Of a stretch of 62,000 bases of DNA, positions 17,986 through 27,895 are shown piece by piece; the first letter of the stretch is position 1; each line of letters starts with the position of its first letter. The notes below the pieces were generated by a model. The model searched no databases and was not told where the DNA came from. It saw nothing but the letters and a program-made list of their open reading frames with translations. This stretch comes from Adiantum capillus-veneris (lineage: Eukaryota; Streptophyta; Polypodiopsida; Polypodiales; Pteridaceae), in NCBI GenBank assembly GCA_014529385.2, contig CM043962.1:53155905-53217904 (forward strand), written 5' to 3'. Position numbers and translations under genes: made by a program.

Positions 17986-17997
17986 GCTCTGATACCA
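17986..17997 (-). promoter_or_regulatory. Gypsy-1 primer-binding site (initiator tRNA-Met)
   Basis: Minus-strand TGGTATCAGAGC, one base after the LTR end ATTACA. This string is complementary to the 3' end of plant initiator tRNA-Met. Confidence 0.95.
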
Positions 17998-17998
17998 A

Positions 17999-19632
17999 TG
18001 TAATGGAATTTGCCTATTCAATTTGAGAGTAGCGGAATTTAATGAGAGTACTTTCAAGAAATGATTTTGTGAGCATAGCGGGTAGACATAATTGAAGATA
18101 GCAACATAATCATAGCAATTAGCTAACTTGGCATAGACAATACTTTTGCAAGCGAGAGAACTCAGAGAACATGACAACAGTTGAGGACCAGATTTATGTG
18201 GAGCCGGTCCCCCTTCCAATAGGCATTTGTATTATGATTTCTCCCATAAAGAGAGAATTGTTACAATACATTCTTTGTGTTCCTTGTGACCTAGGTGAAG
18301 CAATGAAGATGGAAAGCTTCATGCATCACCATCATAGCATAACCTAAACTTGAAGAAAGCTTTAAATATACCAAGACTCAGTCCCAAGACCTCAAACACC
18401 TTCGAAGGTGGAGAGAGCTAGCAGGGAATGAGGGTAGGGAAGAGGAAGAAGAAACATTTCATACGAGAAAGAGCTAGTTCCTCACTTATCATAACTCTTG
18501 TGCTAGCATACATAATAGCATAGTAATGAAGAAGAAATAGATGGTAAGCTCAAGCATTGAAGCATGGCTCTTGGATGGATTTGCACTCCATAGCCAAGAG
18601 TGTTGGTGTAGGCTCTCAACCTCTACTTGCTTGGAGAAAGAGAGGGAGCTCTTGCACTTTGCATAGTACACAATGAGAGTGTTTGTGAGTGTGTGTGGGT
18701 GAGTATACCCCCTAAGCACCCCCCTAGCTTGCTTGGGTTGACCCCCCCTTGTAGCTCATGCTTGAAGCTCATTGGACCCCTCCAGGCCTCGCCAATCACA
18801 AGCAGGAGCCATTACAAGCAACAGGGATAGCCTTGGGACAAGTGTCCCCCTTTCCCCTTTGAGAGAGAGGAATTGATAAATGAAAAATCAATTAATTAAA
18901 TATCCTAAATTATCATTGGACCCCTTGGGTGGCCAACCAATAGGTTTCAGGCACACCATGAGGGCAACATGAGGAGGAACTTGACAAGTGTCCTTGCTGC
19001 CTCTTCAAGCTGGGGCTTCCCTTGTGTGTGTGTGAGTGTGTTCTCTCTCATCCCCCCCCCTTGTAGGCTCGCCCCCCTCCTTGTAGGGATCTTTTTGACT
19101 TTGGATGATCAAGCCCCTTAGTCATCAAGCATGACTAAGCACTTGAAGTAGGGGGTGTTCCCACAAGCATCTCAGGCAAGCTTCTCAAGGCACCTCAAGC
19201 ACCTTAATCATGCACCAAGTCAAGCACCTCAAGCATGGAGCTAGTCAAGCACCTCAAGCATCTTAATCAATCACCTCAAGCATGACAAGAACCTCAAGCA
19301 AGACAAGCACCTCAAGCACGACAAGCACCTCGAGTTTGGGCCGGGTTCCCACCTCAAGCTCAGCCCTAGCTTACCTAAGGTCAAAGGACTTTTACACACA
19401 TTATTGGAGATCTACAATGAAGCTAACCCTAAGGTCTTATGCTCCATTGGTTAGCCTTGCTCTTGATAGACCATCTCCCATTTGGGCCCCTTTACTATTG
19501 GCCCCGTGTTGAGATAGATCTATAAGCACATATCTATATCTTAACACTTGTTCCCGTTTATTCTCCCACATTAAGTGATCAATTTAATATGAGAAAATCA
19601 TTTGGATTGGTTAGATATTAGATTTTATGACA
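17999..19632 (-). repeat. Gypsy-1 5' LTR (1634 bp, intact)
   Basis: Bounded by TG and CA, flanked inside by the primer site and outside by GCTCTG. On the minus strand it begins TGTCATAAAATC and ends CCATTACA. It contains the CAAGCACCTC minisatellite, a short (TG)n next to a C-run (19025-19070), and the conserved block GAGGACCAGATTTATGTGGA (18183-18202). It serves as the reference for the interrupted copy. Confidence 0.93.
19180..19335 (+). repeat. LTR minisatellite, Gypsy-1 5' LTR copy
   Basis: Same CAAGCACCTCAAGCA-based array as at 12000-12150, with point differences such as CAATCACC and CAAGAACC. Confidence 0.7.
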
Positions 19633-19638
19633 GCTCTG
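19633..19638. repeat. Target-site duplication GCTCTG (right copy) of Gypsy-1
   Basis: Identical to 6110-6115 and directly abutting the LTR end. Confidence 0.85.
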
Positions 19639-21464
19639 TGCCTTCGAGTCAAGAGTTCCCAGAGCCAAATATTAACTCCGCAGATCGTGTAGTGACGCCA
19701 ACTAAACTTGGAGAACAACCTGCGCAAGGAGAGGAAATTCCAGGCAGTGTTCCTTATAAACGTCACAATGAAGGTGGACTTTGTCAAATGCGTCAAAAAT
19801 CATTACATCAAAGCTTTTGGATTCAGTCTCTAGAAGAAGCACAAACAACACTCGCCAAAGCAATATTCTCTACTGGAAGTTCTTTGGTCATGGTAGACAA
19901 CAATCATTGGAAGGCTGCTTGGAAGAAAATCGGTGAGTTTGGTCCAGGATTTTCAGCTCCTTCTTATCACATGATAAGAAATGTTTTCTTGGACAAATGT
20001 TACATCGAATTCAAAGAGCGTGTTGGCAAAATAATACTTGGGAATATTTCGCTTTCAGGATGTACGATTGTGAGTGATGGCTGGTCAAATGTTCAAAGAA
20101 GACCGCTGATCAATGTAATGTTGGTTTGTCCAAGGGGAGAAACGTTTATAAAGGCGATTGATAGTTCTGGTGCAATTAAAAGTGGCAAATACATTTTTGA
20201 GGTCTTGATTAATGTAATTAAAGAAATTGTTGCTAAACATGTCGTTCAAGTTGTCATGGACAATGCAAAGAATTGTAAAAACGCCAGTAAATTAATAAAG
20301 AAGTGCTTTCCACACATTTTTTCCAATGGTTGTAATACGCACAGCTTGAACTTGGTGCTGAAAGATTGGTACACTAGCGAAGAAACCACATGGTTCGCCA
20401 AAATAATTGATACAGCACGTCAGGTTGTGAAATTTATCTTGAAACGACAAAGAATGCTCGATTTGTATAGGATGCATATGTCACAGATGCTAAAACTTCC
20501 TACTGAAACTCGGTTCTGCACACAGTTTTATACCTTGGAATCATTTCTACGTAATAAATATGCTGTGATTGACACATTCAATTGCGCGGCCTTTGATGAA
20601 TGGCAACTTGAGCAGAAAGAAACAGTGAAAGATAAAATTACATGTCTACGTAGCAATGTAAACAAGGTTGCTTGGTGGAGGAGTGTAATGGATGCATACC
20701 ATGTAATGATGCCCGTTATGTTCGCAATCCACAATCTTGATCAAAGGGCGCCAAACTTGGGCAAAGTGTGGATGACATGGTGGTCAGTCCAACAGAGTCT
20801 TGAAAATCCTGAAGAGATGAAAGAGTCTGTAGTAGAGAAGGAGTGGCGATTACCATTCTCTGGCAAACAACGAAAAATTTTGGCTAAGTATTTTCATGCA
20901 AGGTGGAAGAGTGCTCATAGTCCACTCCATAGCGTGGCTTACATGGATCCAGAGTATTGGAATTTAGATATGATGACCAATACAAAGGTGGTAGGCGATT
21001 TCTATCACGTGGTCAACACGTTCTACTCCAACGTTCAGGACCGAATTGATTGCATCAAAGAAATGAGTGCATGTAGATTGAAAGAAGGTCCTTTTGTGAA
21101 TGATTTTGTACAGGTAATGGCAAAAGAGCAACCTGCATGGAAGTGGTGGATGATGAATGGTGGAGAGCATTACTCTACCTTACGTCCCCTTGCAATGAAA
21201 TTACTCACACAATGTGCAGCAAATTCAAGCTCAGAGAGAAACTGGAGTATGTACAAATATGTTCACAGCACTATTCACAACATACTATTAGCAAACAGAG
21301 CAGAGAAATTAGTGTATATGTATTGCAACGAAAAGATATTGAATCACATCGAAAGTGCTGGCTACGAGGAGGAAATGCCAACCTGGTTGTATGAATATCA
21401 AAACAAAGATGAAGAAGATTTCAATGTTGGTGTATCTCAATGCACTGTAGACGAAATAGAATAG
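19633..21464 (+). CDS. hAT transposase, catalytic and dimerisation part
   Basis: About 610 codons without a stop. The ten codons before it (from an ATG at 19602) come from the LTR. Domains: LEEAQTTLAKAIF (about 78-90); a DUF659-like RNase H-fold region with CTIVSDGWSN (Asp159 of the LTR-started ORF) and VVMDNAKNC (Asp220); CNTHSLNLVLKD; a helical insertion; and a C-terminal hAT dimerisation region with NSSSERNWSMYKYVHS (catalytic Glu near 545) and NRAEKLVYMYCNEKIL. Together with the BED finger at 5827-6115 this is a complete hAT transposase apart from one TGA and the gypsy insertion. hAT enzymes excise and reinsert elements with 8-bp target duplications. Element ends were not found. Confidence 0.9.
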
Positions 21465-21689
21465 AATTTGATAATAGATGTAGAGGTTGAATTACAAGGA
21501 GAACCACAACACTCAGACTTAGAACCAGATAACAACTCCATTGATTTAATATAGCTTGAGAGTAGAATGAGTAAATGTCAAAAACCATTGTAAAAGACCT
21601 TGTATTCAAATGTGTTTTGAGTAATTAAAATGCTTCATATTCTCGCTAGTACATAGCTTGTCGCGATATTACATAGTTTGTCGATCTTA

Positions 21690-22705
21690 GTTGTGTTGCC
21701 CTGAAGCAGCATCTTGCTCATCAAACAGATTTCTAATTGTGCTAGGGATATTTGGGCATGCTTGCTTGAATTTATATTCGTTTGCCATGCCAAACATAAT
21801 ATATATTCCTTGTGGAATATCTTGTGAAGAGATTGCACATCGACTATGTTTTGCATCAAACGAATAACACAAACTAAATGATAATAATGACCACATGTCA
21901 ATGTATAGTACCCACTCCATCCATCAAAATTCTTGTAGCAAAACTGGACATTGGGAAGATGAGGATGCATCTGAAGTAGACGAGGGGACCAACTCCGGAT
22001 GCAAGACAAGGTGACTGATGTGTGTACCTTGTACATGTGTTGGATTCACTTGTTGTGTCAGGTTTGAACGTCCTGACTTAAGCAGTGAATGCTTTTCTCC
22101 ATCCGGACTTGTGAGGGTTGCGGTGGCTATTTTATTTCTGCATCTTTCTCTACCAACTGTGTCGTGTAAATATCCTTCTCTCTCTTTAACTGTAGGTTGG
22201 CGCCTTCCACTATCAATGCCAGCTCATCTCGGGTGAAAGTGACACAACTCTCCCTTAAATCATGAGTGGCAATAGTTGTCTCCTTTGACGAGAAGTCTAC
22301 TGGTCGCTATTGCACAAAGTGAACATATAACATTTTTGCAAAATATAGCGCACAATCTGCATTGTGCAAGGGATGGCCATAAACCTCCAAATAAATCCTC
22401 TCAGCGTTATCTTTGATACCATCATGGTTGCACTTCGAAACCTTCCACCTTCCTTTCTTGATCTCTGCGTCCTCACATGGCCATATTGTCTTGATCATGT
22501 CCTTTGTCACTTCTTTATTGATCTCTTTCCATTGCATATGGTTTGGATTTGCCCACTTTGAGAGTTGGTGATCAGCAGTACGCGTCGCTTGTTGTACCGA
22601 CATGCCGTGTGCCAGAGACTTCATGCACTGAAATGCATTAACAGCCGCTTGTTGTTGATCATCAGGTAATGATTGGGTGCCAATATCTTGTTCTTGATTG
22701 GCCAT
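21690..22705 (-). pseudogene. Decayed gene with coiled coil and RING-like Cys/His cluster
   Basis: One minus-strand frame starts at ATG 22705 (MANQEQDIGTQSLPDDQQQ). It runs 132 codons to a TAG at 22304-22306, then remains coding-like in the same frame through ESCVTFTRDELALIVEGANL and a charged helix, with further stops (TAG, TGA, TGA). It reaches CYKNFDGW...LTCGHYYHLVCVIRLM at about 21980-21860. A neighbouring frame adds RCAISSQDIPQGIYIMF to about 21690. The CGHxYHLxC core resembles half of a RING finger, so an E3-ligase-like ancestor is possible. I do not recognise the family. Stops plus a frameshift make it a pseudogene. Confidence 0.45.
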
Positions 22706-22989
22706 TTTCTCTTAGAGCTGCAGTCAACAGATAGACAAATATTCAATATCATTGGCAAATATATGAACTCACTCATTGGGACGCTTCGCGGAATCCACTA
22801 AATCAAACCACAATAAATGCGACTAATTGAACCACAAGGCAAATTTGAAATACTGACAGTTAAATGATAAATTTGAAATGACTAAAGATAATTGACTCAA
22901 TTAGGTGAACCACTTCAAAACAGATAATACACTTCAATAAAAAAAAGAATACACTTGACAAGACATGTACATCATAGAAATGTTTAAAT

Positions 22990-23530
22990 CGGATAAAATG
23001 ATGGTGCAAGTTCAACAAGTGGATGTTGGACAGGGTTAGGGTCTATCTTTAAATGTTCTTTGAAAAATATCAACACGTCAGAAGCATTCCTTCTTTGGTC
23101 TTGCTCTTTTAACTTCATCCAACAATCTACTTTAATTCAAATAGCCCTCATAACATCTTCATCCGGGTGGTGAAAAACTTCTTCTCGAAAATAAACTTTT
23201 TTAGCTGCACTCCAAAAATCTGCCAGCATGTCGAATAGATAGCCCAATGCATAAATGTCGCTCGCTTTTGTGGAAACCAAAATGGGCTCTCAATGATTTT
23301 TTAAACCAAAAGCTCTACGAGCAATTGAAAAATTATGTTTTGAGCCACACATGCTTAACAAGATTAGGTGCATATTTATCACACATAACTTGTACATCCT
23401 TGTACATTCGGGGTTGTCAAATGTAAGAGAGCAGTGCATACTATATGTCAGCTTCACTTTGATGAGAAAACAATCCAAGATTTCCACTTGTTTACGTGAC
23501 CCTGTGGTATTATCTAAAAGCTGCAAGAGT
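22990..23530 (-). pseudogene. Protein-kinase-like relic
   Basis: The minus strand from about 23526 reads LLDNTTGSRKQ... then SIARRAFGL and VSTKASDIYALGYLFDML. These align by eye with kinase subdomains VII-IX (DFG-like, then the T/SxKxDVYSLGxLL block). A degraded NASDVLIFFKEHL tail resembles the RPSAxDVLxxL end. Stops occur (TGA near 23293, TGA near 23110). The HRD motif is not preserved. It may have been joined to the RING-like gene downstream, as both lie on the same strand. Tentative. Confidence 0.4.
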
Positions 23531-23887
23531 ATCCTGCATGCCTAGCCGATTGCAATTAGGAACATTGGATGCTGAGCTTGAAAGAAAACAACAACAACAT
23601 CAACAATCCAATGCTAAGATTTGAAGAAAGAAAATAGCAATAACATCAAGGCAATTTTAGCTCAAACTTATAAAAGAAGAAAACTTCAAAGTTGCTGGGC
23701 TTTTCATTTATATCAGACAGAAAAGTTTCATATACATGAATGTTTGAGGCTGAGGTAAAATAGAATATCAAGAAAATCTTATGCATCAACTTGCTGCCAA
23801 AAGGAGATTGGAATGAACATCAAAATACATAATCATCACCATCAAAAAGCTAGCCTAGGAGGGGTGTAGCTACACATAGGACATTGT

Positions 23888-25237
23888 CTAGAAGCCTTGC
23901 TTCGATGCATGCATCACGAAGCACTTGAATGCATCAACAATTTGTTTGAGTGATGAATTGGACTCCTCTTCCAATGCCAAGCGTTTTCTATTAAGTGCCA
24001 CTGCCTCTTCAAACTCATCCTTTGTCAACTCCATGATCTCATCATCATGCTTTGTCCTTCTTGCATCTATATTGTCCATGAGTGAGATGAGCTGCTTAGT
24101 TGTGCGTTCCAACTCTTTCTTCAATATCGACATCTTGTTGCTTCTCTTGCGCTTTTTTCCAAAAAAGGACTCCTCATTCATGACATTTTTGTCTTCTTTC
24201 TTCAAGCCACTGGCCTGGCTTGGTGAGACAATATAATCTCCTACACATGAAATAAAACATTACAAAACACAACTATGAGAAATTGCTCATGTTCAAGCAT
24301 TGTCAAAAACCAGAGAACTTTAGCTAATTAGCTTACCTAAATTTTCTTGCAACAATGTCACCAGGGTGTAGGGTTCTTTCTTTTCCTACACGATCAAGCA
24401 TGGTTGAATAAAAGTCTTGAAAAAACTGTGAGGGAGCTTCATGCCTTCCCGTTGGTTAGCAGACATATTCTAGTAGCTATCACAACCAGATGGAATATGT
24501 CGCTCATAGTCATGCACCTTCTTGAAAAGTGTTAAAATCCGATATCCGTCAAAAGAGACATTGATTAGCTGAGAAAATTACACCATGTTGGACACAATAT
24601 TTTGAAATAAATTCCCATTGCTCATCTCCCGTCTTGAAAATAGCACTCATATTGCCATCTTTCATGTCTTCAAATAGCTTTGCACGTGCATCTAATAAAG
24701 TTATAGCTTCCTTGATTGTCCAATTTCTTGATGCAAAAAACATGTAGGTTGAATAGGCTTTCCACCACCTCAAGAAGCTTCCTGTTGAGCCATTGTAGAG
24801 GTGATTATTAGCACATGGTTGGCACTTATATGTGATATTTTTGGGGGAGTTCCAAGGCAAGGTGGTTGAGAGGCTTTTTTTGGAACTCTCTTCCCCTTAA
24901 TTTGAGTGTTTGACTTGTTCTTTCCTGATGTGACTTGAGAAGAATTTTTCATATCTCCCAAAGGAGTATGTGATGCTGTCAAACCCTTATAGGGAGCCTT
25001 AAGATATTGCATTGGCTCAACATTGGGAAGTTGCAATGCTGGACCTGAGTATTAGGTGCTTTGGGAAAGATTTAATTGCCCAAGGCCAACTTGAGAGAGG
25101 TAGTGCTGAGCACTTTCATCCATAGACTCTAAGGATAACAATGATTGAAACCCGCAAGGCTGAGAATATTGACTGCAATGCACAATTTCATCGTCCTCAC
25201 ACCACTCCATGTTAAGATTAGGAGTAAATGTTTCCAT
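23888..25237 (-). pseudogene. Myb/SANT-like (trihelix-type) DNA-binding protein gene, broken
   Basis: ATG at 25237 follows a good 3' splice site (TTTGCAG at about 25250-25244). Exon sequence runs through a basic region (GKNKSNTQIKGKRVPKK) to a Myb/SANT-like domain at 24549-24860: NWTIKEAITLLDARAKLFEDM, then EQWEFISKYCVQHGV and SANQC. It continues KKVHDYERHIPSGCDSY-stop-NMSANQREGMKLPHSFF in 24410-24520. A likely intron (donor GTAAGC at about 24337, acceptor TGTGTAG at about 24243) leads to a Lys-rich, coiled-coil C-terminus (23888-24230). Lesions are TAA near 25050, a frame change near 24860, TAG near 24467 and a frame change near 24410. Such proteins include plant trihelix factors and the Myb-like partners of Harbinger transposases. 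Confidence 0.6.
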
Positions 25238-25249
25238 TTCTAAGTGCCT

Positions 25250-25595
25250 GCAAACACACAAAAAAACGTAGAAGTACAACAATAGATCAGTAAGTACTGC
25301 AAGAAAGGAGTTTGAATCTTGCTTTGAAGGTTAAATATGAGTCATAAATGGTAGAGAAGGATTAGGCAGAGTGAATCAAGCAATGCTTCTTAATGCAACG
25401 TGAAGAAGGCGGTATGTACGTACCTTGTGAGCTCTTGCAATGGCCCTGAATAAGACCAGGAAAGCAAAAGACAGGGAGAATGCGTGAAAAAAAGCTACAT
25501 TTTTATATAATAGTTTATTAGAAGGTCCTCTTTTAATATCTTTTTATTAATAATTAAGCAGGGCCACTGCCCCTCGTGTAGTGGGGAAATCCAGT
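25250..25595. other. No gene; flank of Gypsy-2
   Basis: AT-rich. Just before the insertion, 25559-25582 carries CAGGGCCACTGCCCC and TAGTGGGG, which can fold on itself and loosely resembles a transposon end; no partner was found. Confidence 0.3.
25591..25595. repeat. Target-site duplication of Gypsy-2, left (CCAGT)
   Basis: Matches CTAGT at 33756-33760 at four of five positions. Confidence 0.55.
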
Positions 25596-25894
25596 TGTCA
25601 TAAAAATAAATATCTATCCAACCCAAATGATTTTCTCATATTAAACTGATCACTTAATGTGGGAGAATACACGGGAACAAGGGTTAAGATATAGACATGT
25701 GCTTATAGATCTATCTCAACACGGGGCCAATGGTTAAGGGGCCCAAATGAGAGATGGTCTATCAAAGAGCAAGGCTAACCAATGGAGCATAAGACCTTAG
25801 GGTTAGCTTCATTGAAGACCTCCAATAATGTGTGTAAAAGTCCTTTGACCTTAGGCAAGCTAGGGCTGAGCTTGAGGTGGGAACCCGGCCTAAG

Positions 25895-26040
25895 CTCGAG
25901 GTGCTTGTCCTGCTTGAGGTGCTTGTGGTGCTTGACATGCTTGAGGTGCTTGATTAAGATGCTTGAGGTGCTTGACTGGCTCCATGCTTGAGGTGCTTCA
26001 CTTGCTACATGATTAAGGTGCTTGAGGTGCCTTGAGATCC
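25895..26040 (-). repeat. LTR minisatellite, Gypsy-2 5' LTR
   Basis: Units of GAGGTGCTTG with variable linkers, the reverse complement of the Gypsy-1 array. Confidence 0.7.
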
Positions 26041-26177
26041 TTGCCTGAGATGCTTGTGGGAACACCCCCTAGTTCAAGTGCTTTGTCATGCTTGATGACT
26101 AAGGGGCTTGCTCATCCAAAGTAAAAAAGATCCCTACAAGGAGGGGGGCGAGCCTACAAGGGGGGGGGATGAGAGAG

Positions 26178-26178
<1 letters not shown>

Positions 26179-26250
<72 letters not shown>

Positions 26251-26259
26251 ACACACACA
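26179..26259. repeat. (AC)n microsatellite in Gypsy-2 5' LTR
   Basis: About 40 AC units with one ACAT interruption, adjacent to GAGAGAGA and a G-run. Open frames of alternating Thr-His or Val-Cys over it are artefacts. Confidence 0.95.
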
Positions 26260-26929
26260 AGGGAAGCCCCAGCTTGAAGAGGCAGCAAGGACACTTGTCA
26301 AGTTCCTCCCCATGTTGCCCTCATGGTGTGCCTGAAGCCTATTGGTTGGCCACCCAAGGGGTCCAATGATAATTTAGGATATTTAATTAATTGATTTTGC
26401 ATTTATCAAGTCCTCTCTCTCAAAGGGGAAAGGGGGACACTTGTCAAGGCTACCCCTGTTGCTTGTAATGGCTCCTGTTTGTGATTGGCTAGGCCTGGAG
26501 GGGTCCAATGAGCTTCAAGCATGAGCTACAAGGGGGGGTCGACCCAAGCAAGCTAGGGGGTTGCTTAGGGGGTATACTCACCCACACACACTCTCATGGG
26601 TACTATGCAAAGTGCAAGAGCTCCCTCTCCTTCTCCAAGCAAGTAGAGGTTGAGAGCCTACACCAACACTCTTGGCTATGGAGTGCAAATCCAACCAAGA
26701 GCCATGCTTCAATGCTTAAGCTTGCCATCTCCTTCTTATTCATTACTATGCTATTATGTATGCTAGCAGCAAGAGTATGATAAGTCAGGAACTAATTCTT
26801 TCTCCTACGAAATGCTTCTTCTTCCTCTTCCCTACCCTAATTCCCTGCCAGCTCTCTCCACCTTCGAAGGTGTTTGAGGTCTTGGGACTGAGGCTTGGGA
26901 TAGTTAATGCTTTCTACAAGTGCATGTTA

Positions 26930-27025
26930 TGCTTATTGCAAGAAGGCTAATGGTTTATTGCAAGTAGATTAATTACTTAATGCAAGTAGATTAATTGTAT
27001 TGCAAGGTAGATTAATTATTGCTTT
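26930..27025 (+). repeat. Short tandem motif GCAAGTAGATTAATT in Gypsy-2 LTR
   Basis: Three to four imperfect copies of TTGCAAGTAGATTAATT or GCAAGGTAGATTAATTA. Repeated identically in the 3' LTR (33220-33300). Confidence 0.7.
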
Positions 27026-27482
27026 AAGCACAAGTTGATGCATAAAAGTATACATCTTCATGCACTCAAATGATTTAGGGAACACAAAGATTAATGATGT
27101 TCACAAGTTCTTGATTGTTTCCAAGCTAAGATTGATTGTTGAAATTATGCAAAATCTTGGTGTGTGAACCTTCCATCTTCATATTGCCAAGGAGGTCTCA
27201 AGGAACACAAAGATTGTATTGTACCAAGTCTCTCTTAATGAGAGAATCTATAATACAAATGCCTTTTGGAGGGGGGACCGGCTCCACATAAATCCAGTCC
27301 TCAACTGTTGTCATATTCTCTACACTCTCTCTCTTGTAAAAGTATTGTTCATGCCTAGTTAATTAAGTGTTATGATAGAGTTGCTACTACCAATTAAGTT
27401 CACCCTCTATGCTCTCAAAATTGCTCACTCTATTTCTCTTAATTCCGCTATTCTCTAAGTTCATAGGCCATTCCCAGTACAT

Positions 27483-27494
27483 TGGTATCAGAGC
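27483..27494 (+). promoter_or_regulatory. Gypsy-2 primer-binding site (initiator tRNA-Met)
   Basis: TGGTATCAGAGC one base after the LTR end, as in Gypsy-1. Confidence 0.95.
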
Positions 27495-27895
27495 ATTTGG
27501 TTTCTCTTTTCTTGCTTAAGAAGAGGGGTCCTTAAGTAGCCTATAAATGGTTGATGTTGTTAATTATAGTAGGGTAAGTGGAACTGGGATCTAATATCGG
27601 TTTTGTTAAGCCCACTATGTGGCGGATGGTGCACACCTCGGGGGCTTTGGACTTAATAATGAAGTCTTTTTAGACTTGCCTACGGCTTTACCATTATTGA
27701 GCCATAAGAAGTCCGAAAGGAGCTAGCCCTTGGCAATTCTGCTATGTTAGACCTACTCCTCTACTCTCTATAATTAACCACTTTGAGCCGTGGGTGTAGA
27801 TACTTAAGAGCCGATTTTCAAAGGCTAAGAGGAGTGGCAACTAAGGTTTTGAATTGCCAAAGCATACACTAAGTACATACATAAATTCTGTTAAC
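27495..27895 (+). other. Gypsy-2 leader
   Basis: Non-coding; closely matches the Gypsy-1 leader. The gag ATG is at 27896. Confidence 0.6.

Larger units (their letters stand above)
6116..19632 (-). mobile_element. Gypsy-1: Ty3/gypsy chromovirus, near full-length, inserted in the hAT gene and carrying a nested copia
   Basis: Read on the minus strand: 5' LTR 19632-17999 (TG...CA), one base, tRNA-Met primer site 17997-17986, gag from ATG at 17584, zinc knuckle, protease, reverse transcriptase, RNase H, integrase, chromodomain (to 12804), a stem-loop, the polypurine tract 12456-12447 and the 3' LTR from 12443. The 3' LTR is interrupted by the copia and resumes at about 6366-6116. Excluding the copia it is about 8.2 kb. 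Coding is broken by a few single-base indels and one TGA, so this copy is probably dead but fairly young. The order PR-RT-RH-IN-chromodomain places it among chromoviruses. Confidence 0.9.
25596..27481 (+). repeat. Gypsy-2 5' LTR (1886 bp)
   Basis: Starts TGTCATAAAAATAAAT and ends CCCAGTACA. It is longer than the Gypsy-1 LTR, partly through a (CA)n expansion and extra sequence at 26900-27100 containing repeated GCAAGTAGATTAATT motifs. Confidence 0.93.

Noticed and set aside
25559-25595. CAGGGCCACTGCCCC as a hAT terminal inverted repeat
   Set aside because: It resembles a hAT end, but no matching inverted partner was found upstream of 5827 and no 8-bp duplication could be paired.
26108-26369. 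ORFs coding for Thr-His repeats
   Set aside because: Translations of the (AC)n microsatellite, not genes. The same applies to the Val-Cys and Ser-Leu repeat ORFs at 32339-32585, 34023-34358 and 60025-61137.
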